A DNA stretch of 64,000 nt from Leucaena leucocephala (lineage: Eukaryota > Streptophyta > Magnoliopsida > Fabales > Fabaceae), in contig CM073549.1 of assembly GCA_037074615.1 (NCBI GenBank), forward strand, positions 5,213,001 to 5,277,000, given 5' to 3'. Shown one piece after another: positions 33,687 to 46,406 of the stretch; the stretch's first letter is position 1; every line of letters begins with the position of its first letter. Below the pieces are notes generated by a model. The model saw nothing but the letters and a program-made list of their open reading frames with translations, was not told the DNA's origin and did no database searches. The translations under genes and the position numbers were made by a program.

Positions 33687-36600
33687 ATAGATAAATGATA
33701 CTATTTTAGTAATCTATATATTTTTCTGGCAGTGTTATAATAAAAGGAAGCTGGTGGGGGAATGGTTTGGGACAATGAATGATTGGATGGTGCTGAGTTC
33801 GAACAACACTCCAGCCAAAGTAAATTGTTTTTTTCTTTAGTCCATTGCATGAAATGACAGAAATATCCTTCTGTTCATTTTAACACCAAAATACTCCTCC
33901 TTTACCATTTACTGTCGGCACAGCGAGAGAGAGACAGATCTGAGAAGAAGCTCCGCGATCTTGCTTGAAACTCCACAGCTGCTGTGATTTATGTTATCCT
34001 TTATCTTCTGTGTTGCTTGCTCGTTGCCTCATCATTGTTCATCCGCCGTCATTCTTCTTTTTGGTTTAGATCTCAGCTGCTGTTGAGATTCTGTTTACTT
34101 TCATCTATTGTGTTACTGTCGCTAGTAGCTTTGCTGTCATCTGTCGTTGCTTTCCTCATCCGTTCTGAGCTCGCTAATGTTATTGCTAGAGATTCTTCTC
34201 TTTCCCCTTCCGTCTGGTGTCGCTGTGTGGAGACAGAGCGAGCGACCATGAAGAGAAAAGGAAGGAAAGCAGAGAGCATGGAAGTGAGGGAGAGGCCGAT
34301 CGTCGTGCTCTAGAGAAGAGTTTGGTTGAGGTGAGTTTTCTGCGATTTCTTTGTTTTGGGTTTATGTTGAGAAAAAAAACAAAACAAAGCCATGTGAGGA
34401 AAAAGAAAAATAAATAAACAAACATGGAGGGGAAACAAAGATTGGAGTAGAACATATAGTAAATGCATATATATATATGCTCGGGATTTATTGGGTAAGA
34501 GTGAAAGAGTGAGAAGTTTGATAATGTTGTTGCTGTGTTTGTACTCTCGGTGTTTGCGAAAATAAATAGAAAAAGGATGGGTTAGATTAAGATTTTTAAG
34601 ATTTTGTACTGGAGCTTGGAGAATTATGGATATTGCCTAAATGTACACTACTGTTGTGACGATAATATTTAGATTTTAATTGGTAATAGCATTTGGAGAG
34701 GAAGTCTACTCAAATTGGTATTTCTTTGTTAATGTGATAGCTATAAGAGGATGGGTGCATTCTATTTCTATGTTAAGGTGCTGATGAGGGATTTGTTTTA
34801 AGTGGTTTGGGTAGTAATATTGTAGTTATAGTATTATATTTTTAGTTGATGTGTTCAATGTACATAGGATGTTCGATGAAATGCTCGAAAGGAAAGAATG
34901 CTTATCTAGATATGCGTTTCTATAGTGTTTTGGCTAGGATGAATTTATGTCCTATTTGGATTGATTATGATTTAAACTTTTTTTTAAGATAAATTTAGAA
35001 ACTTTAAAACTACATAAATTGTTTGCGCTTATGTTAGCACTGTGGTGCATATGTGGTGTCGGGTTAATGGTTAGAGAGGTAAAAAGTAAAAGATCACTAA
35101 AGCTTTTAAAGAATATGTATACATGTGTGAATTTTCTACTGTATTGAGTTGAAGAGAAAGTGTTTGAAAATGTAGTCCAAACTTGATTTTGAAATTGGAA
35201 TGGTCGGTTTATTTAAGTAGTCATGGAAAGTGTCTTTGAAATAAAAAGGAATAACATTTGATTAAGAAAAGGAAAGAACATAATACACACATTCGATGGC
35301 ATATGAGTGTGATGGTTGGTGATTTTAACACCTTGATCTCTTTTATGATGTATGTACTTTCGGTCTTAATTGAAGCTAGAATTTCAAGGTTATATAATGT
35401 AGTCTGAAGCTTCTTTGGAAAGATGTTACTTAATTTAAAAAGTAATAAGACTATATAATATATGTTATTGGGATGAAGGGAGGATGGATGCCTATCGAAT
35501 TTGAATGATGGGTGTATTATCTTAAATCTGGAAAAAAATTTAGATTAAAATACAAGGCTGTGTAGGTATAATGTCTTAAATGAAGATAAAGTGTTCAAAT
35601 AAGGTAGGAGTTGTGTTGATTTAGAGTAGGGGAATGAACAATTGTCTGGTTGTATCATAGAGGCTAAAAGTCATGAAAAAAATTCTATTGGTTGAAATTT
35701 AAAATTGAGGTGTATTTGTTCTAAATTATCTTACTAGACATATGCCACATTTAGAAGTCCTTGGAATACGGTCAACAATAGTAGAATTGGATTTTTGTTT
35801 TATTAAAGTTAGGTACTTGAATGTATTTGAAGAGTCAAAAGTGTAAGGTAAGTATAAGGAAGAAATTCAAGTATGAAAGTAGACAAAGTTTGAAGCCAAA
35901 GTAAAATGGAAAGATTAGAGAGCTAATAACAAGGGGTTTAGAGTTTGGGCGTGAAAGAGGGATTTATTATGCAAATGTTATAAATTAAGGTTTTAAGTAT
36001 TAATAAATATTACCTGGATAACTAATATAGGATTTGATATTTGCCCGAGCAACAAGGAAACAAAGGAAAACAAGAGAAGGTACTTTGGAAGAAGGAATTC
36101 CAGATGTTTGAGTTACAATAAGGGCAATTATTTTAGGAAGTCTTGGAAGAATGAGTTTTATTTTGGGAAGATTAGCAGGTGAGTGAATAATATCCTATTA
36201 TAGTAACATTTTAATAATATCTTGCTACTTGATACAATTTATTTAAAATATCAATTTTTAAGTATGATTTGTTAAAAGCATATTTATGAATTAAAAGCTT
36301 TAATTATTATCATTGATTTTTCTTTCGAACGGTTTATACTGTCATGCTTATTTATGGAATGAACAAAGAAAGTTTTAAAAGTTATTTTGTAAATTTTTCT
36401 GTTGAGATGATTTTTCATTCCAAAATATTCTTATATGAACTTCTATTATGGAAAAGAGTTTTACCGTACATAAATTGAAAGAAGTATTGAGGTTCTATTT
36501 TAATTTATATGTTGGGGTCCTTGACTATGAAATATTTTTGTGAGATTTTGGTATTGAAAGATGTTTATTATAAATGATAACCCCATGCATTTTTAGAAAT

Positions 36601-37235
36601 ATTTTTGAAATGACTGAATATAGGACGCTGGTTACTAATAGACTAATAGTAGTACTGTTAGTCCTTGGTGCACCATGGTTAAACTAGAGCTCGATGGATA
36701 TTCGTGAGCACAGTACTCACGCATGATATTCGGGAGAGTTATTCTCACGCCTGCTATTCATGGATTTCACACCTACGCTAGTTATTCATGGTGTTTCGCG
36801 CCTACGCCTGTTATTCGTGGGTTTCACACCTGCACCATTTTCGTAGCTTCGAGCCGCGCCAGAATGGTTAGTTACCCTCGTAGACTGTGTGTCAATGCCA
36901 GATAATCCGTTATGTTGAAATCCTATGAAAATATGAGATTTAATAATTATCGTTTTAAACTGACTTCTCTGAATAAAAGTTGCACTGTCTATTAAATTGA
37001 TTTGATTAATAATTTTTATACAATTTTATTCTTGCTATGATTCTATACACTGGAAATCTAGGTTTATCAGCTTTATTGTTCATAGTTTAACATATTTTAA
37101 TTGTTTCTTTCCATATTTTCAATTATTTTATAATGTGACGTTATTCACCAGTAAATTATTTTAGCATCAGATAATACCGTTGATCTTGCACCTCCAACAA
37201 AAATAGAGAAGACTCTCATGGCTAATCAAAATTTG
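33608..37235 (+). mobile_element. Long LTR-like element, copy 1 (plus orientation)
   Basis: This 3.6-kb stretch is related, in reverse orientation, to 59990-54750. Shared landmarks are the 'gagaagaagctccgcgatcttgct' leader near 33940, the 'gatattcgtgagcac' and 'ttattcgtgggtttc' repeats at 36690-36860 and 'ctccaacaaaaatagagaag' near 37195. The start TGTAATGACCC and, in the second copy, the end GGGGTGTAACA are of Gypsy-LTR type. No gag or pol is present, so it is best read as a solo LTR or an LTR fragment. The open frame at 33984-34313 (109 aa, Leu/Ser-rich) lies in the leader and I assign no function. Confidence 0.5.
36690..36870 (+). repeat. Short tandem 'ttattcgtgggtttc' repeats in the LTR-like copy
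   Basis: Four to five degenerate units of about 30 bp ('tattcgtgggtttcacacctacgcctg'-type, split here for length) lie in tandem. The inverted counterpart is at 57400-57530. They are GC-richer than their surroundings. Confidence 0.55.
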
Positions 37236-37500
37236 TAGGTAATATGTTAAAATATATAGGATCTAAAATAAAGATAATATATTAATTCAACAAAAATAGA
37301 GAAGACTCTCATAGCTAATTTTTTTAAAAAAATATGTTAATATATATAGGATCTAAAATAAAGATAATATCTTAATTTTTATTTTTTAAATTTTTTATTT
37401 TAAAATTATCAATTAAATATTTTAAATTTAAATCATTAAAACTGTATTTAAACAATATCATGTGTATATTTCACCGCAGCGATGACCGCGACACTAAACA
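37235..37500. repeat. AT-rich repeat with a 98-bp tandem pair
   Basis: 'atagagaagactctcat' and 'ataggatctaaaataaag' each occur twice about 98 bp apart (from 37202). The stretch then ends with the 'attaaaactgtatttaaa' motif shared with other AT-rich repeats in the window. Confidence 0.5.
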
Positions 37501-37559
37501 CCACCAGACTTTATTTTCCTTAGCCGAATATACACTTTAGAATAAGGTTTGTGCTTATT

Positions 37560-38814
37560 TATGATTCTCTAATGGCTTTTGCTTCATCTTGTGACTCTCT
37601 CACTTTGGTCTAACCTAAGCTTCCATTGCATACCAATTTTTGAAAAGAATGAAAGTATCTATTTATTATTTACGTTTTAAGTTGCTGGCCAAAACATATT
37701 ATCTAAATTTAAATATGTAATTCTTAAATATGCATGTGATTATCAGATGTAATCCTTGACAACATACACAGCGTGGAGATCAACATTTTGCTCTTTCTTC
37801 TGGAGGTATTCTCAAGCAATAATAATAAATTAATCATATAACCATTCACAGAGATCGACATGTCGGCAAAGAAACACACAAAGCAAATCTATCGAATCAA
37901 ATAATTCTATAAATATTGGAAGCGAGCTATGATGAGACTATACATGGCAAGTTGCTCTAATCGCAGCGTTATCCGCTATGTTTGGATCAGTTTTTGAATT
38001 TAAACCCAAGGCTAATATGTTTGTGTGTTTAAATTGATCTATATAGAAAGAAAATAAAAAGCTAAGATGAGATTTGAACCCATTATCCCCTTACTCGTCA
38101 AAAGAATCTTACAGACTTACTTTGATAATCAAATAATGCTTTTAGTTATTAAAAACGTAAGTGAAGTTCTAATTTAAGGAACTTTTTTTTAATGAGATCA
38201 TTAACAATTGTTTAGCTGTCAGTTTATCAAAGTGAATTTGTTAACAAAGTTTGTGTAAAAAAAAAATTGTTAAGCAAGTTTAATATATAGAAGACTACTC
38301 TTCATAACTTGAAGAGTATTTATTTATTAAAAATTTAAGTAAAATTATCATTTCTTAAGCAAGTTTAGTGCTTGCTTAGTATCATGTTATGCAATGCCAA
38401 ATTTATTGTTCTAATATGAAAAGTTATTTTGGCCCAACAAATAATGTTTACTGTGGATTGGTGCAACTGCTTTTTACTTAAAAACCACTTCAGAGTTAAA
38501 TTAATTTTTTCTAGCTTTTGACTTTTATTTATATTTGAAACTTTTAAAATTAATTTTTAATATATAATCTACATAAATTTATAGCAAACTTACTTTTTAT
38601 AAAAGTCTAATTAAACGTAAATCACATCTTATTGCTTAACTTGTATTCTAACTTTAGTTTACAAAAGTGAATTAGGATAAAAATTATTTTCCTGACGTTA
38701 CAGGCCCTTAGTTACCAATTTTGTGGTCCTGGTTTATAAACTTTGTGACATTATTGGTTTCTGCCACTAAAAAACGCAACTTAGTTGTCATTCAATTATT
38801 TGAGAATTTTTTAG
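37560..38814 (+). other. Upstream flank of the copy at 38968
   Basis: 37680-38200 is homologous to 16930-17450, and 38700-38967 to 19200-19456, the promoter side of pseudogene 4. 37573-37660 matches the first 115 bases of the window in reverse. No separate gene is seen. Confidence 0.55.
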
Positions 38815-38822
38815 TTATATAG
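38815..38822 (+). promoter_or_regulatory. Conserved TATA-like box
   Basis: TTATATAG, 153 bp before the ATG at 38968, in the same context as at 19305-19312. Confidence 0.4.
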
Positions 38823-38967
38823 TGGGACTATTTTCTAGGCAGGGTTATTAAAATTAAGACACGGTTTCAAAGCCTACAGAATATGAATTCAAAGAATCTT
38901 AATTAGTTGTAGTGGGAAAAAAATACAACATTGGTAGGACCAGTTAATTATTCCTACATAACCATTA

Positions 38968-41900
38968 ATGGCTTCTTCTCCTTCATCTTCCGATCCACCT
39001 TGGACGCTGCAACAACAAATACTGTATATAGCGGCGTTCTTATCATTCATTAACAGTTCTGCTGGATGTCACTACACATCTATCTCAGCTTCGGTGATTC
39101 AATTACCGATACCGGAAACGTGTGTTTCAGCTCCCCACCACGACCACCGCCGTTCAGGCGTAGCTGCTCTCCTCCCTACGGCAAAACCTACTTTGGTCAA
39201 CCCACCGGAAGATGCTCCGATGGCCGTCTTATTATTGATTTCATCGGTAGCGCTTAGATCTTGGACTTGATCCTTTGTTCTATCTTTTAACTATCCTTGC
39301 ACTTCTGAGACTTTCAACTTTTTCTTAATTAGATTTCATCGGCAAAAATACTGTTTTATATATAAAATTGTTGTTGCTATATATGCAGCTGAGTCATTAA
39401 GCATTCCATTAGTGAAACCATACGGGGGAATTAAGAATGGTGAAGTAAGAAATTGGAACGTAGAGGAGGGAGTGAATTTTGCAGTTGCTGGATCAACGGC
39501 TTTGAATGCAAGTTTCTTTGAAGAGAGAGGTTTTCATGATGGCTACACCAATGATTCTCTCAGAGTTCAACTGGATTGGTTCAAGGAATTACTGCCTTCT
39601 ATCTGCAATTCTTCCTCAAGTAAGTTCCTACTTTTACTTATCCAGATATTGGTCACGTGGCTTGTATTATACTCACTCCTATGGATTTTTTTAAATAGAT
39701 TTAAGAAAATAATAAATTAGTTAATTATGATCAAATCAAATCATCCAAAATGAATTTATATTATATACTATTTATTCTAACTAAATTAGTCAATTAAATC
39801 TTATATTAGTTATGATTAACTGATTCATTTGACTTTATAGAATTATCTAAAAAAATTGACTTATTCTTATAATTAAATTAATAGTGGAGGTAGTAACTTC
39901 ATTTATTAATGCGAATGTATAGGAAGAAAGAGAAGAACTCACAAGAAAGTGATGAACTGATTACTGTTACTCAATGAACAGAGTGTCGATGTACTTTTTT
40001 TTTTTTTTTACATCAAAATTTTTAGAAGGGATTGAGCCCACCTATAATCTAAAAATAGGACTAAATTTACTTTTATATTAAGGTTATCATATAACTAAGG
40101 TTAAGTTCAAATCATATGTAACTAAGGTTAGTTGTGGTTATTTACAACCAAACCATACACAGTTAGACTAGGCCGAAGGCCCAATTCATCAATACAGGCC
40201 CAATACCATAATACACTAATATTTCCCCTGCTCATTGGGAAAAAAAACATTATCCATAGATTGAATTGGGTTGATTATGGTGTTAAGTTGCATCCAGGCC
40301 CCTAATTAATTTTTGAGACATTCAGCACACTAAAATATTTGTTCAATAATACCCAGTATCCTAAAATAATTTTTAGTACAATTTTACTTTTAAAGTATTT
40401 CCCTCGTGAGCAATGAAAACCCTAAATTTAAAATATTAAGTGTCACTGAAAAAATATTTTAAGGTGCTGGATATATAAAAAATTAATTTAGAATACAAAG
40501 TGTTATTGAAAAATATTTGAGCATGCTGAATATGTTATTTAACCCTTTATTAATTGTTGAAGCATGTTTCACACAACAAGAACTTTCATTCACATATGCA
40601 TAAAGCATGTAATTTGCATATGATTGGAGGTTCAATTAATTAATTTGCACTCTTGGTGTTCTCTTTAGTAATGAAGTATATTCAGAATTGATAAAAGAAA
40701 ATTAATTTATTTGCGTCAAATTTCGCATGAGATATCTGACACGAACGCTACGGGACATAAATAAATCTTGTTTCATCTTGCAGGCTGCAAGAAAGTGTTT
40801 AAGAAGTCACTATTTCTGGTAGGAGAAATTGGAGTCAATGACTTCAAAAAACTTTTTGTTTCGGGAAAGAGTTTAGCAGAGATCAAAACTTACGTGCCCC
40901 ATGTGATCAATGCAATCTCTTCAACAATAACTGTAAGATTTTTGAAAAGCTATGCAATATATATATGTGTGTGTGTGTGTGTCAAATTACTCACTAGGTC
41001 AAGTTCATTTACAAGTGTACGTATATATTTTAAGAACTATAATAATAAAATAACAAGTGTGATTAAAGAACTTTGACCTAATAAATATAAATAACCTAAT
41101 ATAAGTTTTGCCTATATATATATATGTTTGTGTATGTATTGTATCTTAATACTTTTCATGTAGGATCTAAGTGGTATTTTTGGCCGTCGCAGGATTTGAT
41201 AGATGTAAGGGCTCAAACGCTTGTAGTTCCTGGAAATTTACCATTAGGATGTGGTGCAGCCTATTTAACAATGTTTGAGAGCAACAATAAGGAGGACTAT
41301 GATGAATATGGATGCTTGGTTTGGTTAAACAAGTTGATTGAATACTTCAATAAGAGGCTTCAGGCTGAATTAAATCAGCTTCAACAGCTTCATCCTCATG
41401 CCGATATCGTATATGCTGATTATTATAACGCTGCATTGCCACTTTATCATTCTCCCACAAAATTTGGTAAGGTTTGTCCTTCTCAATACTACAATTCTTT
41501 TGACAATGACAAATTTGACCCTTCCTCTAGCAGAAAGCAGTTTCGGCACCAAAATCACCAACAAAATAGAATATGGTATTGTTTTAATATGTACAAGAAT
41601 TTAGAATAAAGATAATTTAATTTCTTAACTGTCCAGTTCTAAAAAAAAATTAAAAATCATTAGTTTAAAATTTTATATATGAACTATTAAAACTGTATTT
41701 AGATAGTGCAGATCTCATAATAACTATGAGTACTATAATGCTCTTCCCTAGGATTAATTAGCACTGAAACTGGTTCCTCATCTAGCATAGCATGGGCGCT
41801 ATTATAATATTCTTTTATCTAAAGTTGCTATTATAATATTGTGATTTGTGCTAATTTAATGAAATAAATTACAGGTTTTATGGGTCTCAGAGCTTGTTGC

Positions 41901-42098
41901 GGAGGTGGAGGGGCCTACAATTTCGATTTTTCAAAGAAATGTGGAGATGAAGGAGTGAAAGCTTGCGAAGATACTTCAAAGTACATAAGCTGGGATGGTG
42001 TTCATTTGACTGAAGCTGCGAATAAATTGATTGCAAGAGAGTTATTAAAAGGATCCTATACTGCGAATAAATTTGATGACTTTGTGCTTGAAGAATAA
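38968..42098 (+). pseudogene. GDSL esterase/lipase with a single 1-bp deletion in exon 1
   Basis: Exons 38968-39246, 39389-39619, 40784-40932, 41193-41466, 41875-42098. One T is missing in the codons before FGDS (ATC-TC-AGC near 39092), so the leader frame ends out of phase while [24 protein letters not shown] and all later exons stay in one frame. With that base counted, the coding length would be 386 codons. The rest is conserved: FAVAGST, GEIGVND, PLGCGAAYL, WDGVH. It is closest to pseudogene 4. The single lesion makes it either freshly lost or a sequencing/assembly error; if the base is present the gene is complete. Confidence 0.8.
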
Positions 42099-42279
42099 TA
42101 ATAAAACAAAACCTTTGAAAGTTCCAACAGCCTCTGAGGTTAGGGATTTGCTGTGTTCAAGTCTATAAGAATAATATATTTTACTGCTCCTAAAATGTAA
42201 TGTAGGTTTTTTTTATTTTTTTTTCAACCAGAGTTCATCGTTATGTCACTCAAATTAGATAAGGATGTGAAATTGATAC

Positions 42280-42530
42280 AATTTTTATTTGTATTGCTCC
42301 TAAGTTTGATTACTTACGCTTGAGGAATAAAGCCTTTGAAAGTTTTAACAGTCTTTGAAGTTAGGGAGGGATTTTCTGTATTCGTTCAGGTCTGTAAGAA
42401 TAATTTATTTCGAAAGTAAATTCAGTCGTCAGTACTTCTGATTTTGTCCTTTAATTATTTCTGTTGGACTTTGAGGAATTAAGAAAATATATGCTAATAG
42501 ATGAAAGTAAATCTAAAGTTAAGTATAGTA
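42280..42530 (+). pseudogene. GDSL esterase/lipase 3' scrap next to the 38968 copy
   Basis: A second exon 5 tail (...PKFDYLRLEE-type, ending TAA at 42328-42330) and the family 3' flank recur about 200 bp after the first stop. The flank matches 23090-23270 ('gattttgtcctttaat', 'gaggaattaagaaaatatatgc'). It is a leftover of another copy or of unequal crossing-over. Confidence 0.7.
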
Positions 42531-42679
42531 CTGTAGGTTTATTTTACATTTTTTTTGTAGAAATTATACTAAGGAAGACAAATTATTACTATCAAATCTT
42601 ATATAATCATCAAATTGATATAAAATTTTATGGGATTTATAGAAATTTATTGAAATTAAGAAAAAACGAATTTACCTTA

Positions 42680-42970
42680 ACTTATCATTAATGGTATATT
42701 GAATTGTCAATTGAAGCATCTGACTAACTTATCAATTGCAGTGACACCTTAACTTATCATTCATGACACTTTGTCAATTGTCAATTGAGGCGCCATGATA
42801 TGTTATTGGAGGTAACATAATTTGTTTTACTTTAAATTATAATTAATGACACATTGACTTATTAATTGAGGTGTTCTGACTTATTATTAGTAGCAGCACT
42901 CTAACTTAAAATTAAGGACATATCAACTTGTCAATTGATAAGTTAGAATAAATTTATTTTTTCATAATTC
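42680..42970. repeat. Imperfect fold-back of 'aacttatcattaatg' units
   Basis: Repeated short units 'taacttatcatt', 'tgtcaattgaggc' and 'gtcaattgataagtta' occur in both orientations, and the outer parts can pair. It looks like a small decayed fold-back transposon. Confidence 0.45.
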
Positions 42971-42999
42971 TAATAAATCGTCCATATATCTCTTAGGAC

Positions 43000-45270
43000 T
43001 TCATATTAATTTAATAATTTTATAATATATAATAGTGACAAATTATCTTCTTGGAAATCTCGTATAATTCCTCATATTTTTTGGGGACTCGAGTTCATCA
43101 TTATGCCAATCAAATTAGATAAGAATGTGAAATTGATACTTGAACATGTTTTGGATTTGAACTTCTTGTGGTAATAATGTGAGAATGATACTCTATTCAT
43201 TTTGTATTAGTTGTGACCCAAATAATTTGTGGAAATTATTGAGCGCATAATATTTGGAGCAACACTACTAACCCTTTTTAACTACCTGCAGAAGCTTTAA
43301 TTTGTTTCAAGCTTTCATTCTGGTACAGTATCATTTTAACTATTTATATATATAGCTGACCCATATGCATTACACAGATTAAAATTAACTATTTATATAG
43401 TTTGACTCGCAATTATTGAATGACTTGTAAATTAAATCATCACTCGGTGAAAACATTTAAGCGGTCGATTGGTAATTGATTTCCTTACTTTATACTATTT
43501 TTTTATAATTTCTTCTTTTCAGAAAAATAACGTAAAAAAAAATTATTTAAAAATTTTATTAGTTATAAAAATTTGAATTTGATTATTGATAATTTCTGTA
43601 TATAAAATTCTTAAAATATCAATATTTTTTGTAATAACTTTTTTTTAGTAATAAAATTTTTAAATAAATTTTTTATTTTTTTAATTATCTCTTTTGTAAA
43701 TGAAAGTACAGAACCCTTAAATACTCAGACTATACTGTACTTTACGAGAAGACAATAAGGTCCCACAAGAGTAAAAGAAGGGAGACGAGGAAAGCATGGC
43801 CAATAAGAAACTCATTTAATTTACTCGTTCAATTATTGCACGATCACGCTTGTGATTTTATATTAGGAAAATCGACTTTCTATTGTGATCTCCAATACAC
43901 GTGCTAGAGACCCTGTATTCCAAAAAACAACGTAGGCATTTAAAAAGAATTTGATATTTAATTTCTTTATTTCTTTAAATCTATTTTTTAAGTTTTTAAA
44001 ATAATGTAATAATAAATATGAATAGAAATAAAAAGAGGAACAATATGATTCAATACTCATATTTGGATAAATTTATGAGCCCCACCTAATTTTATAGTAT
44101 TTATTCGATTTTTAATATGAAATTTATTTTATAATATAAATTATATATTAAAAATAGTAAGAGTAAAATATAGAGCATTTTCTTTTTTTGTGTGTATATA
44201 TATATGCGCGCGCGCGCAGGCTTATATCTATAAAACAAGGCTTTGAAATGATTCAAAGTATTTACTATATCTTATGAATGAGATTCAATTACCTTTCGTC
44301 CCTGTCCCACTTCTTATCTCTCTCCCTTCATCCTAATTTTATTATTGATTATTGCTTAAGTCTCCAAATTCTTCAAATTCTTGCTCATATGCTAAAAACC
44401 TTAATTTTTTAATAATTTTATTTTTAGGGGAATTCTTGACTTTCCATAAGTAAAGCATTATGTAATGGTTAAGCAATTACAACACAGAAAATCAGAAAAG
44501 AATTAAGAATGCAACAGTTTCAGAAAGAAGGGCCAAAGGGAAAGAGCAGAAAAGAAGTCAGAGGGAAAGACTATTTCACACAATTTCAATTTCATCTAAA
44601 AAGTTGTGCCAATGAATTTGCATACCCTCTCTCCTAAGTACCAATAAGGGAGCAAGGGAGAGAAAAAGTGTCCAATACCCACCGACACCTTTTCTCTCCC
44701 TTGCTCCCTTCCTCATCATCTTCTCTTACACGTTTTTCATGTGCCCATCTTTCCAGCTTTATTTGTTCTCTGTCATTTCAGTCTACCAATCTTCGTCATC
44801 TTTCGTTGGCAAAAAGAATAAATCTCCCTCACATTTTTGCCAATGTTCAAATCGATGCCTGTTTGCTCGCCGCCGACGTAGCTTGCGCCGTCCTCTCACC
44901 ATTCCAGTCATTCTTTTAAGCTCCCACCTAAGAATTCCTCCTTTTCAGTTGCTCATTTCCCTCAACCACCACTGTTCCATCGTATAAAAATACTCAGGCC
45001 GCCCACCATTCAATTATTTGAAAGATTCAACCTGTCATCAGTTATATATAAATATAATATCTATTTTTTTAAGCTCTTGTTCTTTTTTACTCTATTAATC
45101 AATACCCTTAATAATAATTAAATAAAATAATAATTTAATAGTGTATCATTATATAAATATTCAAGAACTGGGCCTATTTCAACCTTCTCCACAAGTGAAA
45201 GAGGCAACGCACCTAACTTGGACTTGGCCTTGGTCTTGCATAAGATTATTACGTTGTTTTTGTCGAAAAA
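43000..45270. other. Intergenic spacer
   Basis: AT-rich, no GDSL remnant recognised. Contains an alternating purine/pyrimidine run (44189-44218) and an inverted repeat (44646-44710). The frames at 44668-44919 are Ser-rich; I cannot assign a function and see no splice-supported gene. Confidence 0.4.
44646..44710. repeat. 26-bp inverted repeat with 13-nt loop
   Basis: 44646-44671 and 44685-44710 are reverse complements with one mismatch (AAGGGAGCAAGGGAGAGAAA arm). The loop is 44672-44684. It could be a small fold-back element end or a transcribed hairpin. Confidence 0.7.
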
Positions 45271-45283
45271 AAGTATAAGATTC

Positions 45284-45467
45284 ACCAACGGGTTAGTCCG
45301 AGTGGTAAACAGCTCGGTATTATTTAAGCAAGGTCTCGAGTTCGAGCCTTGACGTATGCAGAAAATTCTCGTTAGGAGACTCACCTACCATAGTCAGGTG
45401 TATGACGCGGGTCGGATCCAGATGTAGTCGGGGCAAAACTCTGGTGAATCATGTGGGCAATAAAAAA
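45284..45467 (+). mobile_element. tRNA-derived SINE, copy 2
   Basis: 184 bp, homologous to 4409-4591, with A-box-like TTAGTCCGAGTGGTAAACAG and B-box-like GAGTTCGAGCCTT, and an A-rich tail. Flanked by 13-bp direct repeats AAG(T/C)ATAAGATTC (45271-45283 and 45468-45480) with one mismatch, a clear target duplication. It lies just upstream of the promoter of the copy at 45647. Confidence 0.8.
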
Positions 45468-45490
45468 AAGCATAAGATTCTTTAATTGAA

Positions 45491-45598
45491 GGTCCCACGG
45501 GAGAATAATTAGTGGGAAATGGTAGTGGACATCACATCAGGGCGAATTATAAAACAAGTACTATTATTAGAGAATTGTTTACTGCTTGAAGGTCCCAC
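45491..45598 (+). promoter_or_regulatory. Two TCP-type boxes upstream of pseudogene 6
   Basis: GGTCCCAC at 45491-45498 and 45591-45598, each inside the longer string TGAAGGTCCCACGGGAGA; the nearer one is 49 bp before the ATG. Same arrangement as upstream of the minus-strand copies at 1770 and 3814. It matches the class I TCP consensus. Confidence 0.4.
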
Positions 45599-45980
45599 GG
45601 GAGATTTGCTATTGTTAGCGGTGGTTATTCTCTTACATTTCCATCAATGGCTTCTTCTCCTTCATCTTCTCCACTTTGGACTCTGCAACAGCAAAATGTT
45701 TTATCTGTTTACAGTATGTATATATATATATTCTTGCACTTTGAGACTTTAAACACGGTCTATTTCTTCTTTTTCTTAGTCGTGTTAAAATATATCACGG
45801 ATTCTCTCTCACTCTCCAAACATTGGGATTTTTCTTTTCTCCTAGTTTTTGCATTTAATGTTTAGTTGAAAATTTAATGTTAATTAATAATAGTTATGTT
45901 TTTACTTAATAATATTTGTCCTTTAAACTATATTGAGTTATTATCTTTAAAAAACCTTTATCACTTTTTCTTTTTTACAT

Positions 45981-46406
45981 CACTAGCCCAAGGTCCTGAC
46001 CTGTATTAGTACAAAAAGGTATTTTATATTAGTTAAAAATTGATGTTTACACCGGTTTTATAACCCGCCAATGTAAAAAAGATTTTTTATATAAATTAAT
46101 ATAAAATAATAAAAAATAATTTATCATATTCTATAACTATTATCTTATGTAACTACTGTAAAAAGTATATTTTTATACTAGTTAAAGTCACAACGGGATA
46201 AACAAATAAAATTTCTACAGTAGGATTTTTTATCCTTGCAGAAATTGTTTTTAACATTGCTTCCATTAAAAATCGGTGTAAAAAATTAACATTCTCCCAT
46301 CTTATTTATAAAAACACTACATATGTTACACTTTTTATTATATCGTTCCAATAACTAGTGTAAAAAAAAATGTCTCGCAGCAGGAGAATACTTTTTAATG
46401 CTAGTG
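45981..46406 (+). repeat. Intron-1 MITE, best-preserved copy
   Basis: 426 bp with CACTAG at 45981 and CTAGTG at 46401-46406; the inverted match extends to ACATCACTAG / CTAGTGATGT. Same family and position as 933-1366. Confidence 0.65.

Noticed and set aside
33984..34313. 109-aa open frame, hydrophobic N-terminus
   Set aside because: It lies in the leader of an LTR-like repeat whose other copy (near 59600-59900) encodes a quite different frame on the same strand of the element.
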